The notes under the pieces: model-generated | Told to the model about the DNA's origin: nothing | Databases searched by the model: none | What the model saw: only the letters and a program-made list of their open reading frames with translations | In this document: piece by piece, positions 17,641-26,515 of the stretch | Position numbering within the stretch: position 1 is the first letter of the stretch | How the letters are laid out: each line of letters starts with the position of its first letter | Position numbers and translations under genes: made by a program | Origin: Streptomyces sp. NBC_01497 | Lineage (GTDB): Bacteria; Actinomycetota; Actinomycetes; Streptomycetales; Streptomycetaceae | Direction: 5' to 3' | NCBI RefSeq assembly: GCF_036250695.1 | Contig: NZ_CP109428.1 | Span: forward strand, 464,824 to 528,823 | DNA: 64,000 nt

Positions 17641-18615
17641 TCAGTCGTCAGCCCCAGTGCCCGGGGGGAGGCCGTCGTCCAGGACGATGCGGATGGTCTC
17701 GCCTTGTCCATCGATGCCGGCGAGTTCGGCCGCGATGCGGTTGTAAGACGTCGTAGCCAGTGCCCAGTCGCCCTGCAGCGGAGTGGCGGTGGAGCGGGTG
17801 TTCCACAGCTCGATCAGCAGGGCGATGAGGGAGCGTCCGGACAGGACGGTCTGGACGCGTCCTTCCTTGATGTCCTCGACCGAGGGAGGGGTGCGGAAGT
17901 GGCCGTGGTCGACGGCGAGTGCGGTGAGCCACTCCCAGGTGTCACGGTGCGCGATCAGTTCCGCTGAGGCCACGCCGGCGGCCTTCAGCAGCAGGACACC
18001 GTGGGCGATCCGCGGATCCTGCGAGTCGGTGAAAGCCTGCGAGGCGGTAGCGAGAGGCTGTGCTGCGGAAGGGCTGGTCCCCTGATAGGCGGCCTCGATT
18101 GCCTGCTTGAGAGCGAGGTCCCGATCCTGACTTTCAGGCTCCGGCTGCGGCTGGCGGGCGCTGTGCTCCATGGTTCCCCCCTGGGAGTCGATGTCAGATG
18201 GGATGGGCGGCTGCATCGTTTCGGGGTCGACGGAGTCGGTGTCGCTCTCCGCTCCCGGCTCCGGCGAGGCTGTCTCTTCGGTGTGCCTGTGCGGGCCGTC
18301 GCCGGGCTGCTCACCCGTCCCCTGTAGCGAGGCGAGGGGACTGAGGGTGTCGAGGTGGTCCAGCAGTTGCCGGAGCTCGCCTCGGGTTTCATGCAGATCG
18401 CTGATCATTCGGTCCTGGCGCCGGCGTACTTCCCGGTTCTCCTCGCGCAGTCCGGTGACGCCTCCTTGGACGGTTTCCAGGATCTTCAGCCGGCCCTGTG
18501 TGAATTCTCCGTGCAGCGCGGTCAGCCCGACCGTCGGCTCATCAAGACGTGCAACTTGCTTCCGTATCGCCTCCAGCTCTTTCATCGCGCGATCGAACGC
18601 GTCTTTCCACTTCAC
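17641..18615 (-). CDS. Coiled-coil hypothetical protein
   Basis: 324 residues from a GTG at 18615 (AGGGGG five bases upstream). Residues 1-100 are a predicted coiled coil with regular heptads (MKELEAIRKQVARLDE ... RQDRMISDLHETRGELRQLL). Residues 100-170 are an acidic, Pro/Gln-rich linker. Residues 170-324 form a globular domain (AYQGTSPSAAQ, HGVLLLKAAGVASAEL, TWEWLTALAVDHGHF, SLIALLIELWNTRS). I recall similar proteins on Streptomyces linear replicons, without known function. It is divergent from tap, sharing the intergenic region. Confidence 0.65.
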   Translation of the reverse strand: MKWKDAFDRAMKELEAIRKQVARLDEPTVGLTALHGEFTQGRLKILETVQGGVTGLREENREVRRRQDRMISDLHETRGELRQLLDHLDTLSPLASLQGTGEQPGDGPHRHTEETASPEPGAESDTDSVDPETMQPPIPSDIDSQGGTMEHSARQPQPEPESQDRDLALKQAIEAAYQGTSPSAAQPLATASQAFTDSQDPRIAHGVLLLKAAGVASAELIAHRDTWEWLTALAVDHGHFRTPPSVEDIKEGRVQTVLSGRSLIALLIELWNTRSTATPLQGDWALATTSYNRIAAELAGIDGQGETIRIVLDDGLPPGTGADD

Positions 18616-18746
18616 GTGACCCCCTGGTTACTCAGAGCATCCATCTGCCCGTATCTCCCCGCAAACCCTCCCCGTGACGCGATGCTTTCCAGCCCTTCCC
18701 CGGCCGGGGGGTACTTCCTGCCACCGCACGCGCTTCGTACGCGATT

Positions 18747-18763
18747 TGTACTGTAAATGTACA
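18747..18763. promoter_or_regulatory. Candidate operator upstream of tap
   Basis: TGTAC and GTACA arms separated by seven bases, embedded in an AT-rich stretch with further GTAC copies at 18738 and 18770, lie 47 bases before the tap start and between tap and the divergent coiled-coil gene. Tap itself begins with a helix-turn-helix and may bind here. Confidence 0.4.
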
Positions 18764-18809
18764 CTGATCGTACGTTTCATGAGGTAGAGTGGCACTCGGG
18801 AGGTGCTTC

Positions 18810-21110
18810 ATGTCCGAGTTGTTCGACGCGGTCGACGCCCTGCTTGCGTCCCGCGCCACGCTCCCGCCGCCGGCGGAGCGCAAGCGGCTGCGCGCCGCGC
18901 ACGGCCTGACGATCGACGAAGTGGCCACCGCGCTGAAGGTGCGCCGGGCCACAGTGTCCGGCTGGGAGTCCGGCAAGACCGAGCCCCGCCCGCCCGAGCG
19001 CGACGCCTACGCCCGGCTGCTGGACAAGCTCGCCGAGCTCTACCCCGCAGCCGCGTCCAATGCGGTCGCGCCCCTCCAGGACGTCGCGGAGCCAGCCACT
19101 TTCACCGCCGTTCCCGACCCGGCGGAAGACCAGACTCTGTCCACAGGGGAGGCGTCCGAGGCTGCGGCCATGACTGCAACCGAGAACACCCAGCCCCCTG
19201 CCCCTGTCGCCACTCACCCGGCGGGCGCGCCACATCCGGCGGGCGCGCCACATCCGGCGGGCGCGCCACATCCGGCGGGCGCGCCACATCCGGCGCGCAC
19301 CACCAAGACGTCGTCGACGTCGCGCCGCCCGGGTGCGAAGAAGGCGGCCCCGGCCGGAACCCCGGCGGCCGATCTACGGTTCGAGAACGGCCCGCTAGCC
19401 GTCCTGGACGTCGACGACGACGGCAAGGCGCTGGCGTACTGCACCGGCGGACTGATCCTCGACGTGCCCGCCAAGAGCATCCCGGCCCTGGTGGACTGGA
19501 CGCTCAAGGAGGCGAAACTCGGGGCGCCGAAGCTGTCCGGTCCGGGCAAGGACGCCGATCCGCTGCTCGTGCTCACCAAGGCCGCGCTGGAGCGCTACGG
19601 CCTCCCCGTCACCCTCACCGAGGAGGAGCGCCTCGCAGGGCGCCTCACGGAGGACCACAAGGTCATCAAGCAGCTGGCCCGCGCGGAGTGGAAACTGACC
19701 AAGCGCGGCCTCGGGCCGTGGGCGCGAATCTACCGCCCCGCCACCGGCTCGGAGCGGGCCTGCGTCCAGCTGTGCATCCCCTCCTGGCAGGCCCTGGACA
19801 CGCGGCACTGGGGCGAGGCCGGACAGCTCCCGCCGGCCGAACTCGCCCGCGTCCTGGGCGTGTACGCGTCGCGGGTGATGACGCCGCGCGGCTCCACGGC
19901 CGTGACGGGCCTGGAGCTGATGACCGCGTTGCATCCGCCGACCCGGGCCTCCGAGCCGGATGCCGACGGCAAGCGGCACTCCGAGCACAACCCCGGCTCA
20001 CTCGGAAAAGACGCCATCGAAGCGATGGACTGGCCGCCGTGCGAGGTCCCCGACGGCCACCCGGTCCTCAAGGATCTGCCCCGCTTCCATGTGCGCGGCC
20101 CGGCGGAGAAGCTGTTCGAGGAGGCGTACGACTGGGCACGGCCGATGACCGATGCCGAGTGCACCCTGCGCCACCTGGTCGGCATCGACGTGAACATGGC
20201 TTTCGCGGCCGGTGCCAACGGTTTGCCGGTCGGCCTCGGAGCGCCGGCGCACGTCACGGATCCGGTGTTCGACCCGAAGCTGCCCGGCTCGTGGCTGGTG
20301 GACCTGTCCCACGTCGACCTGTCGAAGGTGAAGGTCGGCAAGGAGTGGGTGGATCTGGACGGCGCGCTGTTGCCCAGCCCGTTTACGCCTAAGGGCGAGC
20401 GGCCCGAGGGCCTGGCCTGGTACGCGACGCCCACCGTCGCCTACGCGGCGGAGCTCGGCTACGAGGTGCGTCCGGTGGAGGCGTGGTTGCGGCGTGAGAG
20501 CGGCCGGTACCTGGACGGCTGGTACAACCGGCTGCGCGACGCCTACCTCGCCACGATGGCCGACCTCGGCGTCGATGCCGACTTCTCGCCGGCCGACTTC
20601 CTCGCGGAGATGGACGGCTACCGCGGCCGTGACCCGGAGCTGGCGATCGTTGTTTCGGCGGTCAAGGCGACGGTGAAGGGCGGACTGGGCAAGCTGCGCG
20701 AGCGGCCGCGCGGCGAGGGATGGCGTCCCGGTGAGCCGTGGCGCGCCCTGTCCCGTCCGACGTGGCGCCCCGACATTCGCGCGGCGGTCATCTCCCGCAC
20801 CCGCATCAACCTGCATCGCAAGATCGTCAAGCACGCGGCGTTCACCGGGCAGTACCCGGTCGCGGTCCTCTCGGACTGCGTCGTCTACGCGTCCAACGGG
20901 CCCTCGCCGCTGGACTTCCTGCCCTACCGGGAGGGCAAGCCGCTTCCCGGCGGCTTCAAGCTCGGCATCAACCCCGGCCTGGTCAAACACGAGGGCACCC
21001 AGTCCGTGCTGTGGGGCGAGGAGGTCCGCGAGCGATTCAACGCCCCGGAGCTCAACTTGGCCAGGTACATCAAGGACGGCACCGTCACCGACGCCGACAA
21101 CGGAGAGTAG
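18810..21110 (+). CDS. tap: Telomere-associated protein Tap
   Basis: 766 residues from ATG 18810, chosen because GGGAGG lies just upstream. An N-terminal XRE-type helix-turn-helix (LTIDEVATALKVRRATVSGW, residues ~30-55) is followed by a linker with four PAGAPH hexapeptide repeats, then the large conserved Tap region (RYGLPVTLTEEERLAGRL, GIDVNMAFAAGANGLP, SRTRINLHRKIVKHA, LGINPGLVKHEGTQSVLWG). In known systems Tap binds the single-stranded 3' telomere overhang and recruits Tpg for end patching. tpg follows after 12 bases, making a tap-tpg operon. It looks intact. It probably services the telomere at the right edge of this window and its partner end. Confidence 0.92.
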   Translation: MSELFDAVDALLASRATLPPPAERKRLRAAHGLTIDEVATALKVRRATVSGWESGKTEPRPPERDAYARLLDKLAELYPAAASNAVAPLQDVAEPATFTAVPDPAEDQTLSTGEASEAAAMTATENTQPPAPVATHPAGAPHPAGAPHPAGAPHPAGAPHPARTTKTSSTSRRPGAKKAAPAGTPAADLRFENGPLAVLDVDDDGKALAYCTGGLILDVPAKSIPALVDWTLKEAKLGAPKLSGPGKDADPLLVLTKAALERYGLPVTLTEEERLAGRLTEDHKVIKQLARAEWKLTKRGLGPWARIYRPATGSERACVQLCIPSWQALDTRHWGEAGQLPPAELARVLGVYASRVMTPRGSTAVTGLELMTALHPPTRASEPDADGKRHSEHNPGSLGKDAIEAMDWPPCEVPDGHPVLKDLPRFHVRGPAEKLFEEAYDWARPMTDAECTLRHLVGIDVNMAFAAGANGLPVGLGAPAHVTDPVFDPKLPGSWLVDLSHVDLSKVKVGKEWVDLDGALLPSPFTPKGERPEGLAWYATPTVAYAAELGYEVRPVEAWLRRESGRYLDGWYNRLRDAYLATMADLGVDADFSPADFLAEMDGYRGRDPELAIVVSAVKATVKGGLGKLRERPRGEGWRPGEPWRALSRPTWRPDIRAAVISRTRINLHRKIVKHAAFTGQYPVAVLSDCVVYASNGPSPLDFLPYREGKPLPGGFKLGINPGLVKHEGTQSVLWGEEVRERFNAPELNLARYIKDGTVTDADNGE
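19219..19290 (+). repeat. Four perfect 18-bp tandem repeats inside tap
   Basis: The unit CGGCGGGCGCGCCACATC repeats four times in frame and encodes PAGAPH copies in the flexible linker between the helix-turn-helix and the conserved part of Tap. Copy number is likely variable by slippage. Confidence 0.9.
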
Positions 21111-21122
21111 GAGCAGCCGACG

Positions 21123-21680
21123 ATGACCCTGTTCGGCGACGGCCTGGACGCCGCGGTACAGAAGGCGTTCACCCGCCCAGCGCCCAAGAACGCCGGCCCA
21201 CAGATGCGCTACCTGGTCAAGCAACTGGGCGGCACCAAGCTAGTCGCGCAGATGCTGCGGATCTCCCAGCGCACCGTCGAGCGGTACGTGAAGGACCAGA
21301 TCAAGAAGCCGCGCCCGGACCTGGCCGCGCGCCTAGAGCGCGAGGTGAAGAAGCGGTGGCAGCCGCAGATCCGGGCGAAAGCCCGGAAGAGGGCGGCGAG
21401 CACAGGCGGCATCGTCATCGACGCCCGTGCCCGCATGGGCTACACCGCGCCGATCGGGTCGACCGACCAGGACCGCATCCGGCACCTGACCGTCGCCCTG
21501 CCTCCGCAGTACGCCGCCCAGCTCTTCGAGGCCCAGGAGGCCGGCGCCAGCGACGCCCGCCTCCAGGACATCGCGGGCGAAGCCCTCAAGGAGGTGTACT
21601 TCCAGGACGGCGGCCGCCGCGCCGGCAGCCTGGAGGAGGTGCGCTTCACCGACGTGGAGCACCTGGAATTCGACTTGTAA
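21123..21680 (+). CDS. tpg: Telomere terminal protein Tpg
   Basis: 185 residues, the usual size. The helix-turn-helix TKLVAQMLRISQRTVERYV (residues 38-56) is followed by a basic segment (KKRWQPQIRAKARKR) and GYTAPIGSTDQDR, whose Thr114 coincides with the residue I recall as the DNA-linked threonine in Streptomyces Tpg. The C terminus ends VRFTDVEHLEFDL. The protein primes DNA synthesis to fill the lagging-strand gap at the telomere and stays covalently attached to the 5' end. It is cotranscribed with tap and has TAGGAG as ribosome site. Intact. Confidence 0.93.
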   Translation: MTLFGDGLDAAVQKAFTRPAPKNAGPQMRYLVKQLGGTKLVAQMLRISQRTVERYVKDQIKKPRPDLAARLEREVKKRWQPQIRAKARKRAASTGGIVIDARARMGYTAPIGSTDQDRIRHLTVALPPQYAAQLFEAQEAGASDARLQDIAGEALKEVYFQDGGRRAGSLEEVRFTDVEHLEFDL

Positions 21681-21787
21681 CACCCGCGCCCCGACCAGCC
21701 GTGAGTCCGGTGTTGTGGCTGAGCACTTCAGTTGGCGGGGCCGAGCACGGTCGATGGCGAACAACTCGGCGGAGTATGTGGACGCGG

Positions 21788-23539
21788 TCAGCGTTTGACG
21801 CGACTGCGCACGGCTAGGACCGCGAGTCCGAGGAGCAAGGGTTCGGTGAGGCGGGAAGCCATCTCGGTGTAGGTGCCGACAGTGGTCAGGTCCTGGCCGG
21901 AGGACCGAAAGATCACCGAATTGATCACCACTCTGAGGGATCTCTCAAATCGTTCGGTGGTGACGCGCTCTGGCCAGCGGCTGGTGGGATTGACTGGATC
22001 GGGACTGTCCGTGGTCAGGGTAAGTGTCTGCCCGGCGGTGACTTGGCGGCCGATGGTTTCCTGCTTCGAAGCCTGGGCCGGTACACCCCAGAGGATCATG
22101 ACCGCGATGGTGGCGGTCATTGCTGCCGCAAGGCAGGCCAGAGCGCGAGAGGCGCGCAACCCGTACCCGGCCATCGCCCAATACGCCGTCAGCAGGACGC
22201 GTTCAGTCCAGGGGGTGCCGATGCGATCATAGCGGCGCATTTCGCACTCGCCGTAGTAGAAGTCGGCGGCCCCGGGTTCGTTCTTGCCGTCTTCCAGTGC
22301 TTTCCGCAGCTGTCGGTAGAGCGCGGCGAGGGTCTCTGGGCCCCGGAGGTGCAAGAGGTCCGGGTGATGCGGTCCGGGCTGCCACTCGCGGAGGGAGGGT
22401 TCCTGGCCGGGGGTGAGGCGTCCCGTGGCGGCGCGCCAGTGGTGCTCCTCGGCCAGGGTGCGACGCCTGGACCATCGCAGCGGCACCGGCCCTCGGTGCT
22501 GCCAGCCCGTCGGTGGGCGGGCGAACGTGGTGCGGCCATCCATGCGGAGCTGGTCCAGGTGCACCGCGCCGGCGAAGCGGCACTCGGACAGGTCCACGTC
22601 AGTCAGGGCAAGATGGGCGGCATCCACCCCACTCAGGTTCCTCACCCGCACACCTGCGTCCTGGGCCGCCAACACCTCCTCGGGCACGGGGCGGTCTAGC
22701 GGGCCATTCACGGGGGCCTGTTCCGCTGTCACGGTGACCGGGTGCTCCAACACTGCACCGGCCAGATCCATTTCGGCATGTCGCAGCCGCAGCGCGGCCG
22801 TGGCCCCAAACCGTGTCCGCCGCAGCGATAACTCTCGCGCCGAGACCATCATCGTCACCGGTGCCTCGAATACCGCACTATCCAGACCCACCGTTCCGCC
22901 GCACACCAGCGGTCCCAGCCACGGAGCGTTCTCGAATCGGGCGCCGGCGAACGAGACATCGCGGTTGAAGATCGCTCCAGGAAACTGGACGGCGTCGGCG
23001 AACGCCGCCCCGCGGAAGTTGGCAGCGCCGGCGAAGGACGCGCTCCCGAACGCAGCGGCGCCGGTGAAGACCGCTCTGTCGAACCACGCGGCGAAAGCGA
23101 AGGCCGTCTGATTGAATGCGGCGAGACTGGCGAAGACCGTCCCGGCGAACGACGCGGCATGGGTGAACGTCGCACCGTCGAATGACACGGTGTCGGTGAA
23201 GACGGCTCCGTCGAACCGCGCGGAGCCGGTGAAGGACGCCCCGTCGAATCGGGCCGGGCCGAAACTGGGATGTCCGCTGGTGGGATCGCGCAGGGCTTCG
23301 AGCAATCCGGCCAGCAGGTCTTCGCTGAACGGGGTGCCTCGGTGGTCGATTGCGGCTCCGGAGGCCAGGGCCGCGAGATATGCGACTCGGTCGGCCGGGT
23401 CCAGGTGGGCCGGGCATGCGGTATGTCCGGGGACGCAGATGCCCCTACAGCCGACCGGATCCTCTTCGGTGGTGCCGTGGCCGCAGTGAGGCCACAGTGG
23501 GTGGGCGTGGGATGGCGGTTCGGGCTGTCCAGACGTCAT
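21788..23539 (-). CDS. Pentapeptide-repeat membrane protein
   Basis: 583 residues. Residues 30-45 hold a Cys/His-rich start (GCRGICVPGHTACPAHL). Residues ~90-215 are pentapeptide repeats of A(D/N)LXX type in the form FDGAxFTxxxxF, forming a right-handed quadrilateral helix. A second looser repeat block follows. At 420-450 is the motif RQLRKALEDGKNEPGAADFY with YYGECEMRR, then two to three hydrophobic segments (LLTAYWAMAGYGLRASRALA, MTATIAVMILWGV, LLLGLAVLAV). Proteins with this layout are thought to be membrane-anchored, sometimes channel-like. Function unknown. Confidence 0.75.
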   Translation of the reverse strand: MTSGQPEPPSHAHPLWPHCGHGTTEEDPVGCRGICVPGHTACPAHLDPADRVAYLAALASGAAIDHRGTPFSEDLLAGLLEALRDPTSGHPSFGPARFDGASFTGSARFDGAVFTDTVSFDGATFTHAASFAGTVFASLAAFNQTAFAFAAWFDRAVFTGAAAFGSASFAGAANFRGAAFADAVQFPGAIFNRDVSFAGARFENAPWLGPLVCGGTVGLDSAVFEAPVTMMVSARELSLRRTRFGATAALRLRHAEMDLAGAVLEHPVTVTAEQAPVNGPLDRPVPEEVLAAQDAGVRVRNLSGVDAAHLALTDVDLSECRFAGAVHLDQLRMDGRTTFARPPTGWQHRGPVPLRWSRRRTLAEEHHWRAATGRLTPGQEPSLREWQPGPHHPDLLHLRGPETLAALYRQLRKALEDGKNEPGAADFYYGECEMRRYDRIGTPWTERVLLTAYWAMAGYGLRASRALACLAAAMTATIAVMILWGVPAQASKQETIGRQVTAGQTLTLTTDSPDPVNPTSRWPERVTTERFERSLRVVINSVIFRSSGQDLTTVGTYTEMASRLTEPLLLGLAVLAVRSRVKR

Positions 23540-23895
23540 GCTCTAGGGACGATCGGCGCCGCCAGGCAGTTGCTTGACGCTAGAGAGTGGGGCATGGAAC
23601 CTGTGATCGTCGCAGCGACGGTCACCGTGGCGCTGAATGTCGTCAACGGGTGCGAGTCGCCCAAGGGTAGTGGCGGGCCTCGGTGGAGATAGCGCGTATC
23701 ACCGAGACTGCGAAGATTGCTCGCGTACAGTGCTTCGCCTGCCGGGCCCGCTGGGCCGCCATCGAGGGCACCGTACGGCCGGCCGCGCGCAGTTGGCCGA
23801 CCGCGGTGACTCGCTGCACGGGGACGATGCACCACGCGCCGCCACCGCGTCGGATTCACCCAGGAGGGCACTGGCCCCACAGCACCCGTCTTGGG
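23540..23895. other. Intergenic region without a clear gene
   Basis: A plus-strand frame from about 23689 (VEIARITETAKIARVQCFAC) has a CFAC pair that could be a remnant of a small zinc protein, but the rest looks random. Nothing else convincing. Confidence 0.3.
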
Positions 23896-24369
23896 TCACG
23901 CGCGGGGGCGTCGCATGATCTCGAAACCTGTCATACCGGTGCTGAGACGGATCCAGACGGGGCCCAGCACCGCCCACGGCGCCAGCTCAACGAGCGTCAC
24001 CAGCCCAAGACCGACCCACGCGTCGCCTTTCACGGGGTGGCCGAACATCAGGTAATTGAAGTAACCCACCGGGGCTGCGGCTACCACGAGCAGCAGCCAG
24101 CCCCAGAGGTTGGATGGCATCAGCTCCAGGAGGGCTGCAGCTACCCCGACCGTGACCACACAGAACAGGGGGATCCCCGCGGCTTCCAGGGAGCTAAGCC
24201 CGTGGCCGTGCAGGGCGGGGTAGACGGTGACCTCCAGCATCACTGCCATGGAGATGGCGTACAGGCCCGTCAGGGTGATCGTGAGGGCGGTGCCCCACTG
24301 CGGCCACGTGGGACGCTCTCGCTGATGCCCGGGGCCCGCTGCCACATTCACGTCCGTGTGATCAGTCAT
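23896..24369 (-). CDS. Small integral membrane protein
   Basis: 157 residues from ATG 24369. A short polar N terminus is followed by four hydrophobic helices (about 27-50, 62-82, 86-106 and 122-142), with a cytoplasmic-looking basic C terminus (GFEIMRRPRA). No recognised motif. It is followed on the same strand side by nothing and preceded by a small GntR gene, suggesting a regulator-membrane protein pair. Confidence 0.55.
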   Translation of the reverse strand: MTDHTDVNVAAGPGHQRERPTWPQWGTALTITLTGLYAISMAVMLEVTVYPALHGHGLSSLEAAGIPLFCVVTVGVAAALLELMPSNLWGWLLLVVAAAPVGYFNYLMFGHPVKGDAWVGLGLVTLVELAPWAVLGPVWIRLSTGMTGFEIMRRPRA

Positions 24370-24477
24370 GCACGCATTGTGGTGGGTGCCGATGGAACGC
24401 GATGGGTGTTCACCCACAACGCTCCCTGACCGGCCCCTTATCCGGCCATCCGGCTCGCCGGGACGGGCAAGCGTCCC

Positions 24478-24741
24478 TCAGTCGGCCTCGGGGCGCTCTC
24501 GGACGTAGCTGCCCTTCCCGTGGGTCGTGACAATCAGGTCTCGTTCGCGGAGTTCCTGGATGGCGCGGCGTGCTGTGCCGAGTGCGACGCGGTAGGTGCG
24601 GGCCAGGTCTCGCTCGCCGGGCAGCCTGGCGCCCGCGGACAGTTCGCTGGCCTCGATCTGCCGTTGCAGTTCGTTCGCGAGCTGTGCGTATACCGGTACG
24701 GGTGAACTGGCCTGGAACGGGCTCTCCTGGTCGTCGTCCAT
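24478..24741 (-). CDS. Minimal GntR-family regulator
   Basis: 87 residues from ATG 24741, consisting only of a winged helix of the GntR type: VYAQLANELQRQIEASELSA, then LPGERDLARTYRVALGTARR and IQELRERDLIVTTHGKGSYV. There is no effector domain. Such short GntR proteins are frequent in Streptomyces plasmids and integrative elements, where some repress transfer genes. It may control the adjacent membrane protein gene downstream. Confidence 0.75.
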   Translation of the reverse strand: MDDDQESPFQASSPVPVYAQLANELQRQIEASELSAGARLPGERDLARTYRVALGTARRAIQELRERDLIVTTHGKGSYVRERPEAD

Positions 24742-24877
24742 GACGGCACACTCACATAGGGGGCAGCTCCCCACAGATCCTCACAGCTCCATACAGCTCT
24801 ATAGAGCTCTGGACCGGTAGGCTCGATTCCGGGTCGTCGGTGGCCCTACGGGCGGAGTACGGGGAAGGTGAGCGGCT

Positions 24878-25085
24878 GTGGGTGCGAGTGTGAGCCGGGG
24901 AGGCGGCGACGGTAGGCCTGGTCCGGTGCAGCAGACGATGGATCAGCAGCGGATGCGTATCGACGCGGCCTGGCGCGCGCCTACACCGGCCACACCAGGA
25001 AGTGCTCGGCGTGCGGCACAGGCGTCGATTGCCCGAAGGCGCGGACGCTGCGGGCGGTATGGCGCGAGCTGGTCCCCCGCGTGTA
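24878..25085 (+). pseudogene. Small Cys-rich plasmid protein, frameshifted
   Basis: The frame from GTG 24878 (PVQQTMDQQRMRIDAAWRA) shifts near 24978 to one reading YTGHTRKCSACGTGVDCP then KARTLRAVWRELVPRV and a TAA at 25083. The joined product would be about 70 residues with a C-x2-C-x5-C cluster. A single-base loss in the GCGCGCGC run explains the shift. Function unknown. Confidence 0.45.
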
Positions 25086-25258
25086 AAGCACTCTGCAGCC
25101 CTTCGCCGTGTCAGTTGACGTTCTATGGCCGAACTCGAACTTCCCGACCTGAGTTGACAACCTGCATGAGGGGAGGCTCACCCAGGCGGACCTGCAGGCG
25201 AGGCACTACCTGTCTTTCGGTCGTGCGGTAGTGACGGTGAAACACCTGCTACTCCGGC

Positions 25259-25292
25259 CATGGGGGGCGGGGTCCGGAGGAGCCCCCCATGG
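25259..25292. terminator. Strong GC hairpin
   Basis: CCATGGGGGGC pairs with GCCCCCCATGG across a 12-base loop. There is no gene directly upstream that clearly needs it, so it could also be a structured replication or mobile-element site. Smaller palindromes (CCGGGCCGAAGGCCCGG at about 25415) lie nearby. Confidence 0.5.
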
Positions 25293-26113
25293 GGTCGCGC
25301 AAGGGCGTAGCCCGCAGCCCCGCAGCGCAGCGGAGGGGTCGCCATAAGGAGGCCGCAACGGCGAGTCCTTGATCCCGGACAGGGTCCGGCCGACGGCGGC
25401 GACGTACTGCCGGACCGGGCCGAAGGCCCGGTGCACCACCCACGACGGCAAGACACGGCTTCTGCCGCTGTTGGCTTCGGGTTGCACAGATAAGGGCTTG
25501 CCCGGCCCCGAGGTGGCAAGCCCAGGACCGTATGCACGACAGCTTGCCCCGCCGGCTCAAGCCAAGGTCTCTTGGTAGGGGCACGGACGTGCCAGACTCG
25601 CTCGCACTGCGGGTAGCGGCCGTCCTGTTCAGGGCTTTAGCCCTCAGAGCCCGTCTGATCACTTCCTGGTGGTGCCGAGCGGGGAGGCATCAGTGCACTG
25701 CCGGGGCTCGCGTTCTCCGCATCACAGGTTGTCTGTGCCTCCAGGCTGGCGGACTGCCACCCTGGAGGCCGCTGACCGGCGGGACTCTTCTCGACGCTGG
25801 TAGTCGTCGCGGGCGTTGTGGTGGGTGAGCGCGACCGTGAGAGGTTCCGGGCGGGAGCGTCCGAAACGCGTCCACGTCGGCCCGTGAGGCCCCTGCTCCT
25901 GGAGAAAGGCGAGAGTGGTGGTCACGACGGGAACGGGGCAGTCATGCGTGACGGCTGCTGCCGCAGCTGATTCAGAGATGCAAGATGAGAAGTGGCCTTG
26001 CTTCTCTCTAAATAAAACTTGCCTTGTGAGCAGGTACCGCGTTAGAAAAGCCCTGCCACTCTGCCTGTAGATACGTTCACCTGAACCGTTCGAGGTCGAC
26101 GAGCTGAGTCAGA
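25293..26113. other. Gene-poor stretch
   Basis: About 0.8 kb without a convincing coding region. A minus-strand frame near 25722-25925 (PEPLTVALTHHNARDDYQRR) has partly protein-like composition and might be a fragment. Composition falls sharply in GC from about 25980 on, just before msrB. Confidence 0.35.
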
Positions 26114-26515
26114 TCATTCGGAATCGGCAGGCTTCAGCCGCAGGGATAGGCTGTTGATGCAGTATCGCTTGTCCGTTGGGGTTGCGAACCCCTCCCCCTC
26201 GAACAACTCTCCAAGATACGACCCGCAACGAGCACATCGAACCACGGGATAGGAGGATCCGCCCCGCTGTACTTGGACCGAGCCGAGGTCCTTAGGGTCG
26301 TAGAACGCAGGCCAGCCACAACGAGAGTCGAACTTTTCCTCAGAAGTGAAAAGATCGGCACCGCAGGCCCTGCAAGAGTACACACCATTTTCCTTTGTAT
26401 CGGTGTACTCTCCCGTAAACGCCGCTTCGTCCGCAGCGCAACGCAACACCCTGTATTCTTCAGGGCTGAGCTCCGCGTGCCACTCGTTGTTTGACTTCTC
26501 AATATCGTATGCCAT
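26114..26515 (-). CDS. msrB: Peptide methionine sulfoxide reductase B-like protein
   Basis: 133 residues from ATG 26515. The MsrB signature is present: EYRVLRCAADEAAFTGEY, zinc CXXC pairs CRAC and CARC, GWPAFYD, and the catalytic Cys in RYCINSLSL. The usual HLGHVF segment reads YLGELF here, so the conserved active-site His is replaced. It would reduce Met-R-sulfoxide in oxidised proteins using thioredoxin, if still active. Base composition is clearly lower in GC than the surroundings, suggesting transfer from another genus. msrA lies 0.5 kb away on the same strand. Confidence 0.8.
   Translation of the reverse strand: MAYDIEKSNNEWHAELSPEEYRVLRCAADEAAFTGEYTDTKENGVYSCRACGADLFTSEEKFDSRCGWPAFYDPKDLGSVQVQRGGSSYPVVRCARCGSYLGELFEGEGFATPTDKRYCINSLSLRLKPADSE

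Noticed and set aside
19219..19290. Tandem repeats as a possible CRISPR array
   Set aside because: The 18-bp units are directly adjacent without spacers and lie in frame inside tap.
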